Translations under genes and position numbers: made by a program
In this document: in pieces, positions 23,876 to 35,425 of the stretch
Numbering within the stretch: position 1 is the stretch's first letter
Layout of the letters: each line of letters starts with the position of its first letter
Notes under the pieces: generated by a model
The model's database searches: none
The model's input: only the letters and a program-made list of their open reading frames with translations
What the model was told of the DNA's origin: nothing
NCBI GenBank assembly: GCA_946406115.1
Contig: OX291551.1
Location: 186,001-250,000, forward strand
Source of the DNA: Apoda limacodes
Taxonomy: Eukaryota > Arthropoda > Insecta > Lepidoptera > Limacodidae
DNA length: 64,000 nucleotides
Direction of reading: 5' to 3'

Positions 23876-24618
23876 TTTTTTTTTTCTTACCACTAAAGTA
23901 GCAAACAAGCTTACGGTCCGCCTGATAGTAAGCGGTTACCGCAGTCCATGCACGCTTGCAAAACCTGGGGCAACACTCGCGCACTCCGACCCTTCAAAAC
24001 TCAAATAACTTCTTTCTTGAAGAATCCCATACTACGGTACTTAGAAAAAACCTTGGCAGAGCTCATTCCACAACCTAAGCGTTCGCGGAAGGAAGTTTCT
24101 CTGAAACAGCACAGCGCGGGACCATTTAGGTTCTAAGTTATATATATTCCCTGCCGCAAGCGAACGGTGCGGTGGTAGATAGTTGCCATGGACATCATTT
24201 CGAACAATTCCTCTAACGGCTTGTGAATTTGGGATCGCCGACGATTCTGTGAACCCGTCGTTGAAACGAGTCAAAAGGGACAAGCTGGTATCCGCGTGCA
24301 CCCACCCAGACATGCCAGCCGTACTCCATATGGGGCCGGACTTGCTGCGACTTGCGACTTGTAAAGCAACAACCTGTGCCCCGAGGTGAAGTACTGTTTC
24401 GTCCTGTTGATTACTCCAGGTCGCTAGGTTTTAGACGCCAGCTTTACCTTGTCTTGCAAACGATTTCGGAACTCTTGGTTATGGTGGATCCCAATACTCT
24501 TGGTTATGGTGAAGGGTGGGTTCTGGTATTGTGGTGAAGAAAAAGTCATCACTTTACACTTAGAGGTATTAAACTCTACGTGATTCCGATGGCTCCAGTC
24601 AGCCACACTGTCGAATAA
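23876..24618 (-). mobile_element. LINE-A copy 4, 3' part
   Basis: Reverse-strand copy beginning with the family 3' end (poly(T), then CTTACGGTCCGCCTGATAG) and running into RT C-terminal coding sequence (NLEPKWSRAVLFQRNFLPRT; DKVKLASKT). It has several frameshifts and truncates near 24618. Confidence 0.88.
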
Positions 24619-25220
24619 AAAAAGAAGATGTTAAAAAAAGAAACAACGTTATCCGAGTCAGCTAGTAACTCATAAACTGTTGATTTAATAAAAAATCTGT
24701 GATTATCAAAATGGTAGGTTATGAAAAATCACAGAATTTCTTTTTTTATTTTTTATTGTAGACCCAATACAAACAAAGTTATACCTCATTGAAGGTAAGC
24801 CTTATTTTTTTAACGACAAATTTACAGATTTCAACGTTGAATTACGAAAAAACTGTACGTTTTGCGATGAAAGTGCACCGAATCTTTTTTAAAGTATATT
24901 AAAAAACCTTTAAAATGCGTTTTTTTAAAGTTCTCTTGCATAAAAACTAACGGAGTTATGACGAAAATAAAGTTGGTTTATATTTTTTTTACGAAAAAAA
25001 TCAACAATGAAACGCATCTCATTATTACCCTAACTGGAATTATATGTTACAAATGTACAAATGACTTTATCTTGACATTATAAATATGATCCAAAAGTTT
25101 GACCGATTTTAAATGCTTAGTTTTGAAAAAACATATCATCAACTAGGTATTTTTGAAATATTCAAAGAAATTGGCTTTTCTCAAATTATAGGTATTTTTG
25201 AAATACATATTTTTTTATTA

Positions 25221-25276
<56 letters not shown>

Positions 25277-26548
25277 ATATATATGTGGCGTTTCCCCCCT
25301 TCACAAACTCAACGCGCGGCAAGACTCCCTTCTCCCTGGTGAGATGTAATTTTTAAGGGATGAAAATTTGGAAATACATGTTCTAAGATAATAAACTAAA
25401 AAAAAAAATTATAAAAAGATTTAATGAAGCATCATATTTAAAAAAAAACCTTTATTTTAGATATTTTTTGTATTTTAATGTAATTAGGGGTGGATTTTAG
25501 GGGATGAAAACTAATTATAACAATTCCCTTAAGATATCTACGATTTAAATACAATAATTTATTAAAACAAGAAATAAAATGTATCGAAAAATGGTTTTTT
25601 TTTTTCAATTATATGTGAAAAACAGTGTTTTAAAGGGCGTAAGGAATAAAATTGGGGTTGAAAAATCACAAATAGTTTTTAAAACTATATAACTATCATT
25701 TATCAAAAGCTTTATACGTATTTTCATTAATTAAATGCCTTAATTTGTGAATTTATCATTTTTTGTCAATTAAATTATTCACCCCTTAAAAGTCAAAAGC
25801 ATTTGATATTTTGAAGTGGATGGTAAGTAGAGCTTAATCCCAAGTTTTAAAGAAAATCCACTTTTCTTGAAAGAATTGCTAGGTTGTACCATCTTTTTAC
25901 CGACATTTACTGTACTATATACACTTGTTCGATGTAATTGCAGATCCGAAAGCACGCAAGCTTTTAGTTGTTGTTACTACTTGCAACGGTTGTGCAATTT
26001 AAATACCATAATGTGTGTAACAGTATGTTTAATAAGATAATTTGAATTACGGAGGCCACAGCCGAAGGATGCAAAAAAAAAACCAAAATGATTAAACTAC
26101 GTTAATAAAAATTAATAAAGTAAATTATAAATAATAATAAATAAAGTTAATTAACCTAAGTCTATACTATAATATTATTTTGAAGTTGGAATTTTAATGT
26201 CGAAGACAAGGCATTGGCGATGGGCAGATAACCGCGATGTCAAGTTGGCTGCGTCACCACCTTGTGCTAGCTGTCGATCATGCTGTGTCATCTTAGTACA
26301 AAATAAATAATCAAAGGAAAGTTGCCATCTGTTCCCCAAATCATATAGTAATTTATTTACTAGTATACAATTTAATTTTATATAAATTTAGCAGATGGCG
26401 CTGTATACAGTAAGAATTGGAAGTTGTCTAGGATTGCCAGTTCAGAACATTGTAAATAGTTTCGTAGAATCCACTCATCATAACTATTATAGTATAAGAA
26501 CAGAAGCTTATCCATGTCTGTGAATGCAACATATATTTATATTAATAA
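24619..26548. other. AT-rich interval with a (GT)n microsatellite
   Basis: A (TG)n tract of about 40 bp lies at 25226-25265. The rest is AT-rich with no coding signal; homopolymer-rich 25,370-25,900. Confidence 0.6.
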
Positions 26549-26823
26549 CTAGCTTCTGCCAGTGGCTTCGCCCGCGCTGAATTTCGTTATCAGCGTAGGT
26601 TCTTACGGCAGCTCCTCAATTATAGACAAAAAAACAAACTATCAAATATTTCCTCCTTAATAGCATAATATATTCGTGTCTGTAAAACCATCAAATACCC
26701 AACCCAATCTGTCAAGCCGTTTAGAAGTTATGTGAAAAAGATAAGTACAGAAGGACAATTCTTACTACGCGTTGTCCTATTACCCGTTTTCCCGTAGGAA
26801 TTAAGCATTTTCATTAGTATAGA
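26549..26823 (-). mobile_element. Non-autonomous Helitron-like element
   Basis: On the minus strand it begins TCTATACTAATGAAAATGC and ends CACTGGCAGAAGCTAG, with A before and T after, as expected for Helitron insertion between A and T. 275 bp, no ORF. The TCTATACTAAT start and AGCTAG end are common in lepidopteran Helitrons. Confidence 0.68.
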
Positions 26824-28048
26824 TATACCAAGGGACTGAATACAACAGACAACGATATGATAGAGTCGTGTGTTCGGAAGATATTTTATATGATAACTTT
26901 CAAAATGTCTGCTAAAATATATCTAGAAAATAATTGGTCCGGTAACAACGTTCCTATGATCGCTATCGTTACTGTGCACACATGTCTATGAGTTTTGATG
27001 TTCAAGAAATTAAAGTCCAGTCGCTATAGTGTCCAAAGTCCATCACACTATGAGCTATGTATAATATTTGTATTAATATACCAAAATATATCCATACAAA
27101 ACAGAAATATTATTATAGCTGTGCTAACTCAAAGATTTCTATAGAAAATATATCGTTATTTCCTTTGTTATGTATGATCCGTGTGTGATGGTAATTGCAT
27201 CATCAAAGAAACGTTATTACCCGACAAAATAAGGAAGTATATATATTTCGTTCAACCTTCGCAATTTAATATACAACCTGTCTATTTGGTCGGGTATTAA
27301 CGTTTTTACGATATCTATCGCCGGTCGTGTCAGAAAGTTTGCTTCATTTTCATTCAATTATATGGAATAAGGAGTAAACCTCTCTACGGTTTCCCGAGTC
27401 TAGTTAATCTTAATAAAATATTTATTGAAAATAGCTTTTTAATATAGCAATTATCGTTTTTTGGTTTACAATAATTAAATTAAGACAATTATAAGTCGTA
27501 CCTAATGGCAAATAATAATAATAGGAACACTTTATTACAAAAAAATAAAATACCTAACAAGATTTATACAAGATATAACCAAGCGGAATCAATAAATATA
27601 ACCTTAATAATGGTAGCTTTTTTAATTGAAGTGGCAACACCGGAAACTAATGACAATAATCTGTAACAAACAACAATGGTGTGCGGCTACGGTTGATTTT
27701 AAATGTTTATCGCTATTTTTCGTATTAAATTGAGAGTTTCTAATACGTTGAGTTGAAGCTGCCTCTTCGTTCTTCAGATTTTGAGTAAAAGCGTTCTCGG
27801 CGGAATGGGTTTTATGGAAATTGAGTAATCGTTCTATGGGAGCTTGTTTCGTGTGTCAAGTTTTGGAAAAGTGACTTTAGGTGTTACTTGTGTGCTGATA
27901 GTGACTATTAGTAGTGACGATTAGTTAAATGTATGCTCAAATTACGTTGTTTTTCTGGCGTTTTAAATAAATAGTTACAATTCTTTTTGATTTTAATTTA
28001 AGTACCTGAAGGCATCATAGTTACACCCAATGTGTGGTTCGCTGTGTG
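26824..28048. other. AT-rich interval, nothing recognised
   Basis: No coding signal. 27660-27960 has mixed composition without clear homology. Confidence 0.5.
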
Positions 28049-28135
28049 AATTTCAATTGTTTTATTTTTGTTGCATTATATTTCCAAAATGGCCTTTGTG
28101 GAAATGATGCAACAAAAATAAAACAATTAAAATTT
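28049..28135. ncRNA. Long hairpin, pre-miRNA-sized
   Basis: Left arm from 28055 (AATTGTTTTATTTTTGTTGC) pairs almost perfectly with the right arm ending at 28128, for about 33 bp plus partly paired flanks, around a loop near AAATGGCCTTTG. The size suits a miRNA precursor on either strand, but a tiny MITE would look the same. No known miRNA seed was recognised. Confidence 0.35.
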
Positions 28136-28499
28136 ATACAAAAATGTCAAAACCAAGAGGAGGTAGGTACCTATACCTAGAAATGAACCTATTGATATAC
28201 TTATTAACCTAAATGAATTAGTGCCATGTTTTAGAAACTAGATGGCGTTAGTACGATATGAATGAATTATGCGTTTAGATGTCGATCTATTTCCAGCATA
28301 CATATATTAATCTATGTCGCACCGCCGATCGAGCAGGCGGCCTGGTTGCATTGGCTGCGTCAGCTCCTCGTGTTGGCTGCCAATGTCGCAACGATCCATA
28401 GTCCAAGTAAATAAGATCGTAGCGTGTCAGCAGTCCTCTTAGGGTACCATGCTATAATTCCTACGCTCTTAGACCAGCAACTATTTTAGACTGCTATAA

Positions 28500-29000
28500 G
28501 AAAATGTTGCTGGCATTTTCCACACTTTAGGTTGTTTAGGGCCTTTCTCTTCATGGATTTCAGCAAAATTTTCAGAGATTTGTATTATAGTCCATAAAAA
28601 GGACTATACCATACTATCATATGGTGGCATAGCTTCATTCTTGTGAGAAAGTGATTGCATCATTATTTTATCTTGGGTATGATGTAATCCTTTCAGGTGA
28701 TAGGTTGGCCTTTAATTTCATCGTTTATGTTGATAATGGTTAGTTCTGGGGTTCGTATCAGACATTTAGTGGGGATTGTGGCTAGATAGCTCCCTTCTAG
28801 AATGTTGAAATCTTCACGTCCACAAATCATCTTAACTTGTGTGGTGGTAAGCGTGCAGCTTTTATCCAGAGATTGGGTTTTGATTATATTTTGTATGCAG
28901 TCTGCTTGAGAACGAACTTGATGATTTAGCTTTTCTTCACAGAGAAACCGATTGTTACTAAGCCTTGGTCATGCAGCCTCTGTGTATATGAATTCTTTCC
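28500..29000 (-). pseudogene. Retroelement envelope remnant
   Basis: Minus-strand translation in broken frames resembles the C-terminal ectodomain of Gypsy/errantivirus-type envelope proteins: spaced cysteines, then a conserved hydrophilic stretch around 28700-28860. No transmembrane part was recognised. Assigned by character only. Confidence 0.4.
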
Positions 29001-29089
29001 CATTTGTTGCTCGAAAGGATATGGCGGAATAATGACTTGGTGGTGTTGTGACACCATATTTATGCCTTATTCATGCCTTAATATTTTTG

Positions 29090-30560
29090 AAATGCAATGT
29101 TTTTATTCAAGTTTTAGCGTGAAGATTTGCATTACTAAACAAAACAATTCTCAATAAACGTACTCGGTACCTATAGCAGAATGCATCTTTAAATTAGAAT
29201 GGCGCGTTCAAATATACAAGTCCAGTAATTTTATACATTAGCTGAGTAGAAGTTATGATTTATTTTATGAAAGGTTTTAAGCTAACAAAATATAAGTACA
29301 AATGACTCAAATGTAAAACATTAAATTATAAACTCACGAATCATAAGCGTCAACACAAAATTAATTGTTAAATGTAGGTAGTAATCTAACTCCCGATTCA
29401 TTGATTCGGACCCTAGATAAAATGAAGTTGGGTAAGGTTTTAAAATGAGAATGAATGTTTTAAAACAAACTATGATTTGATGTTTATTGGGAACGAAGTT
29501 GATTGGAGGACGTTTAAGACTAAGTCTGATTGGAAGTTTAAGCGATATAGAAATGGCATCATTACATATGACCTTCAAAGTAGTTTCATAACTTTTAACC
29601 GAATAAAATTTTATTTGGAAAATAACCGTAGGACAAATCGGGGACCCTATAGATAGCAGTTGTTTTGTTATCCGCGGTTTTCTTTTCTTATTATTTTAAT
29701 GCCTTTATATAGTTATGCTACTGTTATTGGGAGTTTTATAATGGTGAATATGACCGCGAAAGTTTAAGTTACTTAGAACTTTTATTATATTGAAAACACC
29801 CGCGAGACTTAACTAAGTAAGTCGTTTAACGACCATTAGCCTTGTACAATCAAAATTCTAACAATGATAAAAGGTAGTTGACTTGGTTTTCACGTATTCC
29901 GTATAATGGTATGACGTGTTAGTTTATTTGAAATTACCCGGGGTTTGTTAGAATTTTACGAACATTTAGAACATGATATTAATATTCTAGTAGGATTCTA
30001 TTAATTTGGGATAATTAGGCCGTTTTATTTTAACTTTGTAAAAATTAATTAAGGCCGGGCATCCATCCGGAATAAAAGAAAACAAGATGGGGCAGTTTGA
30101 AACGTGGGGTGAGAAGGTTATTACAGAGGGGTTAAAGGTGATAAAAGTGCGTGGTCCCATACATACAGAACATTCAATTACCGACGTTTAAATTGTCGAA
30201 ACGCTGCCCGAGAAGGAGGAAAACATAGTCTACGCTTGTGGGTTACAAAAGCTACTTAGGACCCACATGGGGTTAAACAACGGCTAGATTGTGCCACCAT
30301 TTCTGGTTAGTAAATACTTTTATATTGGAAGTTATTATATTGTAAGTTCGTTGTGAAATCCTTTAGGTTGAGTTTTCCTACGGGTCCTTTGATAGTTGCA
30401 GGCGGGTCAACCACCACGTGGCTTTAGATAATTTATTTCTGGGGATAAAAATATCTAAATTAATGTTAAAACATCCAAATGACGGGCCCGCCTTTGCCGG
30501 TTAGAAATTATGGCAGGAAGAAATCTCAATCACCTCAGTAGGAAGGAATATATTAATAGG
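29090..30560 (+). repeat. Long repeat R1, copy 3 (most complete)
   Basis: Matches 3282-3965 in forward orientation (29915-30545) and 4247-5135 in reverse (29090-29930), so it is the only copy spanning both parts, about 1.47 kb. No ORF of family character; 29321-29578 is not coding. It lies just downstream (+) of an env-like remnant, whereas copy 2 lies beside pol. Confidence 0.78.
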
Positions 30561-30694
30561 CTTTGTTCAAGGACATTTTTATCTACGTACAGCAAAACCT
30601 CCAATAAAAGTAGAAGTGGGAACTAAGATTATACCAGCCATAATAATTATATAGCCCACTAAAGAGCTAGGTCTGCCAAGAGATACAGTAATTA

Positions 30695-30925
30695 CTATGT
30701 GTAATCCATGTCCATCCTTAGCGGCGTTAGTAGGGTTTTACTATTTTGGCTGGTTAGCTAGTGTAGGTGAGCGCTGATGTGCATCGTAAGGGGGCGCCCC
30801 TTAAACCTACCTTCAGGTCGCAAGTCCTGAACGCTTAGCTACCTAGTTCCCACTCTATAAAAACGAATGGAGTCAGCATTCTTATGGATTTTACTTTCAA
30901 ATGTGGAAGTAGCAATATTAATATT
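30695..30925 (+). repeat. Inverted-pair repeat R2, left copy
   Basis: Reverse complement of 63770-64000. Shared features are CTATGTGTAATCCAT at the start, GGCGGCGTTAGTAGGGTTTT-like sequence, and GGGGCGCCCCTTAAACCTAC in the middle. No ORF. Confidence 0.9.
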
Positions 30926-31779
30926 CGAGTATTTGCGTTGTTTAGGTGTTTTTTGTACTGACTCAGAAATGGTGAAAATTAGCTATATTTATTTTCCTGA
31001 TTATCTTCTTTTATGCTTATTTGCTCTGCTATTGTTTGCTCTATTACTCTTACATACTACATATTTTTTCAAATAATAACAACAACCGATCAGGTGATTA
31101 GGACGGTTAGGGAGAGTAGTAGGGGTTGTTTATATAACGGCAACAACAGCTTTTTTACGTTATTTGGTGAAGGTATAGCGCACGAACAACTTGCGTCTCC
31201 TGAAGATGCATCGTGTTGAGGCGAAGCACGTGTCGAATTTTGTTATCAATTTAGTGGTGTAGTGTTATAGTGAAGTTGGCATCGTCCACATAAGGAGGTA
31301 GGGAAGGAGGTGCACTCCTACACATGAAGATGGTGAACTTCGGCATGTGAGTGCTACTGAATTGTTTTTAGCGGATTTGCAAGGTAATAATATTTTATCA
31401 TAATAATGAATTTACATTCACATACCTGCTTAAAATCAAGACTAGTTTCATATTGTTGTCACATTGGTGTTAGCTTTCTATATGTACACCAGGCGATTAA
31501 AAATTTTGGTTTTTAAACAGACTTCAAAAAAAAAGCAGGTTAAAATTTGACCCGTCCGCAAACAACGATGCTTACCCTAACGTGTGTGCCCGTTGCGCTC
31601 TCGCTGACGTCTACTTCGCGTGCTTTCGGTGCTCATCGCCGCGGTTCGGGCGGAAGACAGGGTACAGGGTATGTGGCTACTCATACCGCATACTGCGACT
31701 ACTAAGCGACAACTTTTTTTCCAAATATCAACGCTGGCTCCGACCTCAAAAAAATAGTTGGCATATTTAATTTAGATAT
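30926..31779. other. Interval with no recognised gene
   Basis: 31080-31380 and 31550-31760 have higher GC content and look like old retroelement or gene debris; nothing assignable. Confidence 0.5.
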
Positions 31780-32412
31780 TTTTTAAAGATAAAACTTTTA
31801 TTTCTCCCTTTTTATTTATTAATTAAAAAAATTACAATTTTGAAGTTGGTTTCATTTTTTTAATTACTTTTTATTATTTTAGTTTAGTTTCTCCTTAGTT
31901 AATTTATTTTAATATATACATAGTTGTTATAAAACACAAGAATTTTAATATTTTTAGCGATTTTTAGAATTTTGCTGCATCATTGGATTTTTAATAAAAT
32001 AAACTGTTTAGATTTTATCATATTATATTATATAACATATACATAGATAATTTTCTACACATTCACCTTACACGTATCGAGTGCTATTCTACTTGATATG
32101 AGGTCAACAGTCGCCGGGCGGGGGCCGCGCCACGAGCCGCTGGGGAGGGGCGGGCTACTCGCCCGGCCGGCCGATGATTCGGGAAGGAGTCGAACGGCTC
32201 GAGCCGACCCGGGACTCGATCGAATATAAATAAAATTCACGTGATAATATAAAGTTAAGAACTAGATCTAATTAAAGAGCGCAGGGCGCGGGCGTCCGCG
32301 CGGCGTATGTACAGCTAACTAGGGCGCGGGCGCAGCGCCGACGCGGTATTGCGATCGGGGACTATGTACAGGGAGGATATGTGATGGGGGGCGTGGCGGC
32401 GGGACGATAGCG
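31780..32412 (-). other. Probable 3' UTR of the POU gene
   Basis: Transcribed downstream sequence is inferred, not shown. The GC-rich part (32100-32412) follows the stop codon directly and then gives way to AT-rich DNA. Possible poly(A) signals on the minus strand are an ATTAAA near 31990 and AATAAA-type hexamers near 31797-31815. The true cleavage site cannot be fixed from sequence. Confidence 0.35.
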
Positions 32413-32565
32413 TCAGTCGCGGGGCGGGGGGCGCGCCAGCAGCGCCAGTGGCTGCAGCAGCGCGTGTGCGTGCACGTGCGCGTGCGAGTGGGGCTGCAGG
32501 GCGAGCGGCAGCGCGCCAGCTGACATCGCGCCGAGCCCCTCGCCGGGTGGGTTGATGCGCTTCTC
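32413..32565 (-). CDS. nub: POU class II gene (nub/pdm-like), last coding exon
   Basis: Final coding segment: 50 codons and a TGA stop at 32415-32413. It starts with [10 protein letters not shown], the end of homeodomain helix 3 and its basic tail, then an Ala/Leu stretch and a His-alternating motif ([13 protein letters not shown]) close to the C-terminus. The tail after the homeodomain is short, about 45 residues. The segment is very GC-rich compared with DNA outside the gene. Several other frames are open here because of composition; only this one continues the homeodomain. Confidence 0.93.
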   Translation of the reverse strand, partial: EKRINPPGEGLGAMSAGALPLALQPHSHAHVHAHALLQPLALLARPPPRD

Positions 32566-32646
32566 CTGCACACCCCAATACGGGTCGTTAGTGCGCGGCG
32601 GGAGCGAGGGACCGGCACCCTCGGCCTCGGTCCTCGACCGCTTTAC
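32566..32646 (-). other. 81-nt stop-free intron inside the homeodomain
   Basis: Flanked by AAG|GTAAAG and TGTGCAG|GAG, with a textbook CTAAC branch motif (+ strand 32587-32591) 22 nt before the acceptor. The pyrimidine tract is weak. Removing it joins NRRQK to EKRINP, the canonical end of a POU homeodomain. The length is 27 codons and there is no stop in the reading frame, so unspliced message also stays open and would begin the insert with VKR in place of EKR. Confidence 0.88.
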
Positions 32647-33047
32647 CTTCTGTCGCCGGTTGCAGAACCAGACGCGCACGACCTCCTTCTCCATGCACAG
32701 GGCGTCTGCGAGGGCGGAGATCTCCTCGCTGGTTGGTTTCGGATTGTGAAGGAACGCCTTTTCGAGCGCGACGCGCACACCAGACTCAATGGAGGTCCTT
32801 TTCTTGCGACGCCGCCCTATGGCCTCGGCCAGCCCCGCACCCAGCGCGCCGGTCCCACCGCCACCCGTGCCGGCCCCACCACCCGCTGACGAGTCGGCGT
32901 CCTCGAGCCACTTCTGCAGCAGCGGCTTTAGCTTGCACATGTTCTTGAAGCTCAGGTTGAGCGCCTCGAACCGCGATATCGTCGTCTGCGAGAAGTCGTT
33001 CCCGTACAGTTTGCCCATCGCTAGACCGACGTCGCCTTGCGTGAACC
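32647..33047 (-). CDS. nub: POU class II gene (nub/pdm-like), POU-specific and homeodomain exon
   Basis: Exon of 401 nt (acceptor GGTGCAG before 33047, donor GTAAAG at 32646). It completes the split Gly and encodes the rest of the POU-specific domain ([20 protein letters not shown] through [10 protein letters not shown]), a Gly/Ala-rich linker of about 25 residues, then a POU homeodomain from [11 protein letters not shown] to helix 3, WFCNRRQK. Class II membership is shown by [20 protein letters not shown] and by KPTSEEI in the homeodomain. The residues [16 protein letters not shown] look closer to fly Nubbin (Pdm1) than Pdm2 as I remember them, so the choice of nub over pdm2 is an inference. 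The protein would be a nuclear DNA-binding regulator recognising octamer-like sites. Reading straight through the donor stays open; see the 81-nt intron. Confidence 0.95.
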
Positions 33048-33899
33048 CTGCACCAGACAATGTTATTGTAGATAGAATGACAGTAGGACACGTTTATGTA
33101 CATACGACCTAAAATACGGGTTTTGGTAACACATTAAATCTTTTCAAGAAGAAGCATGCTGTTGTTTCTATGACTTAAAATGCAATAGATCTATCTAAAC
33201 GAGTCCGCAACACGTAACACGGACAGGAGGTAGGCAGCGGCTGGTCTCTGGGTTAACATATTTTTAGTTTCAATACTAGAACTATATAATATTTCATGAT
33301 TTAACTTAATAGTACAGGCAAATTAGATACATTTTTAGGCTAAAAAAACATTAATTGGTAGAGTTCTGAATTTTTGGTGTAGTTTTTCATTAAGACCTCC
33401 AGTTGAACATACTAAAAGTCCCCATCGACAGCTGTTGCGCTCGCGCCACTTTTAAATGAGGTACCTTTTTTTTAGTTTTTTGCTTATATCTCGGCAATTA
33501 TTGCTGATGCGAAAAAAATGTGTAAATAACAACTATAGATCATTAAATATCTTATAAAAAAGCACAAACATATTATTGTTGTATCTCTTGTATTTTAGCT
33601 GAAATCCGGCGTTAAAGAGGATATGTAATTATTTATTAGGTTTCTGTATCTAGCTAGACAGATTTATATTATTTATATAACTAGATCGCATCCTCTCTTA
33701 TTAGATCTCACGACAAATTGACGTCGCATTAAATCTCTTACCAGTCACTTAGTTTACTACCATCAGCGATCACCAGTGCCCGAGGAAATAGAGTTATTAA
33801 TAATAGAACCCAACGCCACACGACTACAACGTTACAATTATCCCTCTGCTGAGGACTAGACTTCTTTTACAAAAGTGTCAAGAATGCTACAGGACTACA
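33048..33899. other. Start of the 10.9-kb POU-gene intron region, no feature seen
   Basis: AT-rich intronic DNA with no ORF or repeat recognised. Confidence 0.55.
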
Positions 33900-34840
33900 A
33901 AAAGCAGCCACGAAAACGCGATGGAAGGGATGTAGCCTGGCCTGCGGGCTAACTGGAGTTATAAAGCTAATGAAGCTACTGAAGTCAACACCCTAAACGC
34001 CATGCCGCGTTTGACGACGACTAAAAAGCAGACTGCTTAGAAAAACTAAGAGTCGTAATGCTTGCTTAGGACTAAACCGGTAGACATTAACCATGTCCGC
34101 GAGGTAGACAGTGAGGTCAAAAGTAGATGTACTCTCCCGCCGCTTACCTACCCCATATTATTGCAGCCGACGAAGTTCTGCAGGCTATCAAAATTAAGAA
34201 TACCCCTGATTATTATATTGATAAGTATTTTAAACGGGCCGATGTCGAACTAAATTTTTTCGCGACGCAGTTAGGGTGAAATTGTCCTAAGCCCTCGTCA
34301 TATAGATAATTTAGTTTACTAAACGCTTTGACTAAACTCTACTAACGGTTACTACTACCACGGTTACGTAATTTCATAAACTAAGTATAGACCTCTTCAC
34401 CAAAGTCATTTCGGATTTTAGGCAACAGAACAGGGGCACTGCATCACAGATCTTACGGAGCACATTTACTCCTACAGGAGCGCCATATTTTGACGTGGCG
34501 ACAGCGTTTAATAAATACTACGCAACGGTTCCACACACACTGAGATCGCTCTCAACTGGTTATTATTTTATGCACTTGCTAATAGTTGCTTGTGAGTTAC
34601 TGTTGGGAGACAGATTCGATGACCACATCAATATTAGAGATCCAATGAGAGCTGGGATGAGATCTAGTTGTGGTAAGCTGATTATATTAGGAGTTTTCTT
34701 GAATTTGTCCCAGTTTATCACAGTCTGTCGCAGTGGCTTCGTAGCCCTAATAATAACCAGGAGATTGTTAGAGCAAAGTTCATCCAGTACTGCTGGGTGG
34801 TGCAAACTTAGGTTATATTCTGTAGAAACGCTAGGTTGAG
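33900..34840 (+). pseudogene. Highly decayed Jockey-like LINE remnant
   Basis: Weak RT-like signals: a stretch after a YRSAIF-like motif, FDVATAFNKYY (resembling motif A) and DRFDDHINIRDPMRAG (resembling the segment before the PQGS box). Frames are broken throughout. This is a suggestion, not a firm assignment. Confidence 0.33.
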
Positions 34841-35235
34841 TACGTCCAGCCTATAGTTGTCATTAAAAGCGTAGTTGGTAGCAGTCATAATGTTATAATT
34901 GAGTTTGTTTATCAGAAGTCGAGTCTCTGTTCTACGCAGGATAGGTGGTTTTTATCGGAATCAGACGCGATGATGATCGGCTGATGGCTGGTCGGTCTAG
35001 CCTATTGGCTATTCTTACTCACCAAACGGACCCGAAAGACGTTCCGCCCTGCTATAGACATCATATCGCATAATGCATCTGCCTCTTAATTATCTTTCCC
35101 CTTCTCTACCTCTCTTTCTCATCATCTTTGTCAGTCTTTCTATCTCGAGGTCTCATGGAATAAGTTTTTGAAGATATATATGAACATTTTAGGAGTAAGC
35201 AGAGGCAGCAAAAATATTTGGTCAAAATCGCGTAA

Positions 35236-35425
35236 ATATAGTATAGGTATGTATCAATATAGTATAGGTATGTATCAATATAGTATAGGTATGTATCAAT
35301 ATAGTATAGGTATGTATCAATATAGTAGAGGTATGTATCAATATAGTATAGGTATGTATCAATATAGTATAGGTATGTATCAATATAGTATAGGTATGTA
35401 TCAATATAGTATAGGTATGTATCAA
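35236..35425. repeat. 21-bp minisatellite
   Basis: About nine copies of a 21-bp unit (ATAGTATAGGTATGTATCAA plus T). The period is a multiple of three, so the frame reads YSIGMYQ repeatedly on + and HTYTILI on the minus strand. This explains the open frames without a gene. Confidence 0.95.

Noticed and set aside
29321..29578. 85-codon minus frame as a gene
   Set aside because: It lies inside repeat R1, and the corresponding sequence in copy 2 (about 4640-4910) is broken.
32055..32618. Other GC-rich frames over the last POU exon and 3' UTR
   Set aside because: They come from the extreme base composition; only one frame continues the homeodomain.
32413..33060. Single uninterrupted coding exon across the homeodomain
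   Set aside because: It would insert 27 residues between NRRQK and EKRINP; canonical GT/AG sites and a CTAAC branch motif show an intron there, though retention is possible.
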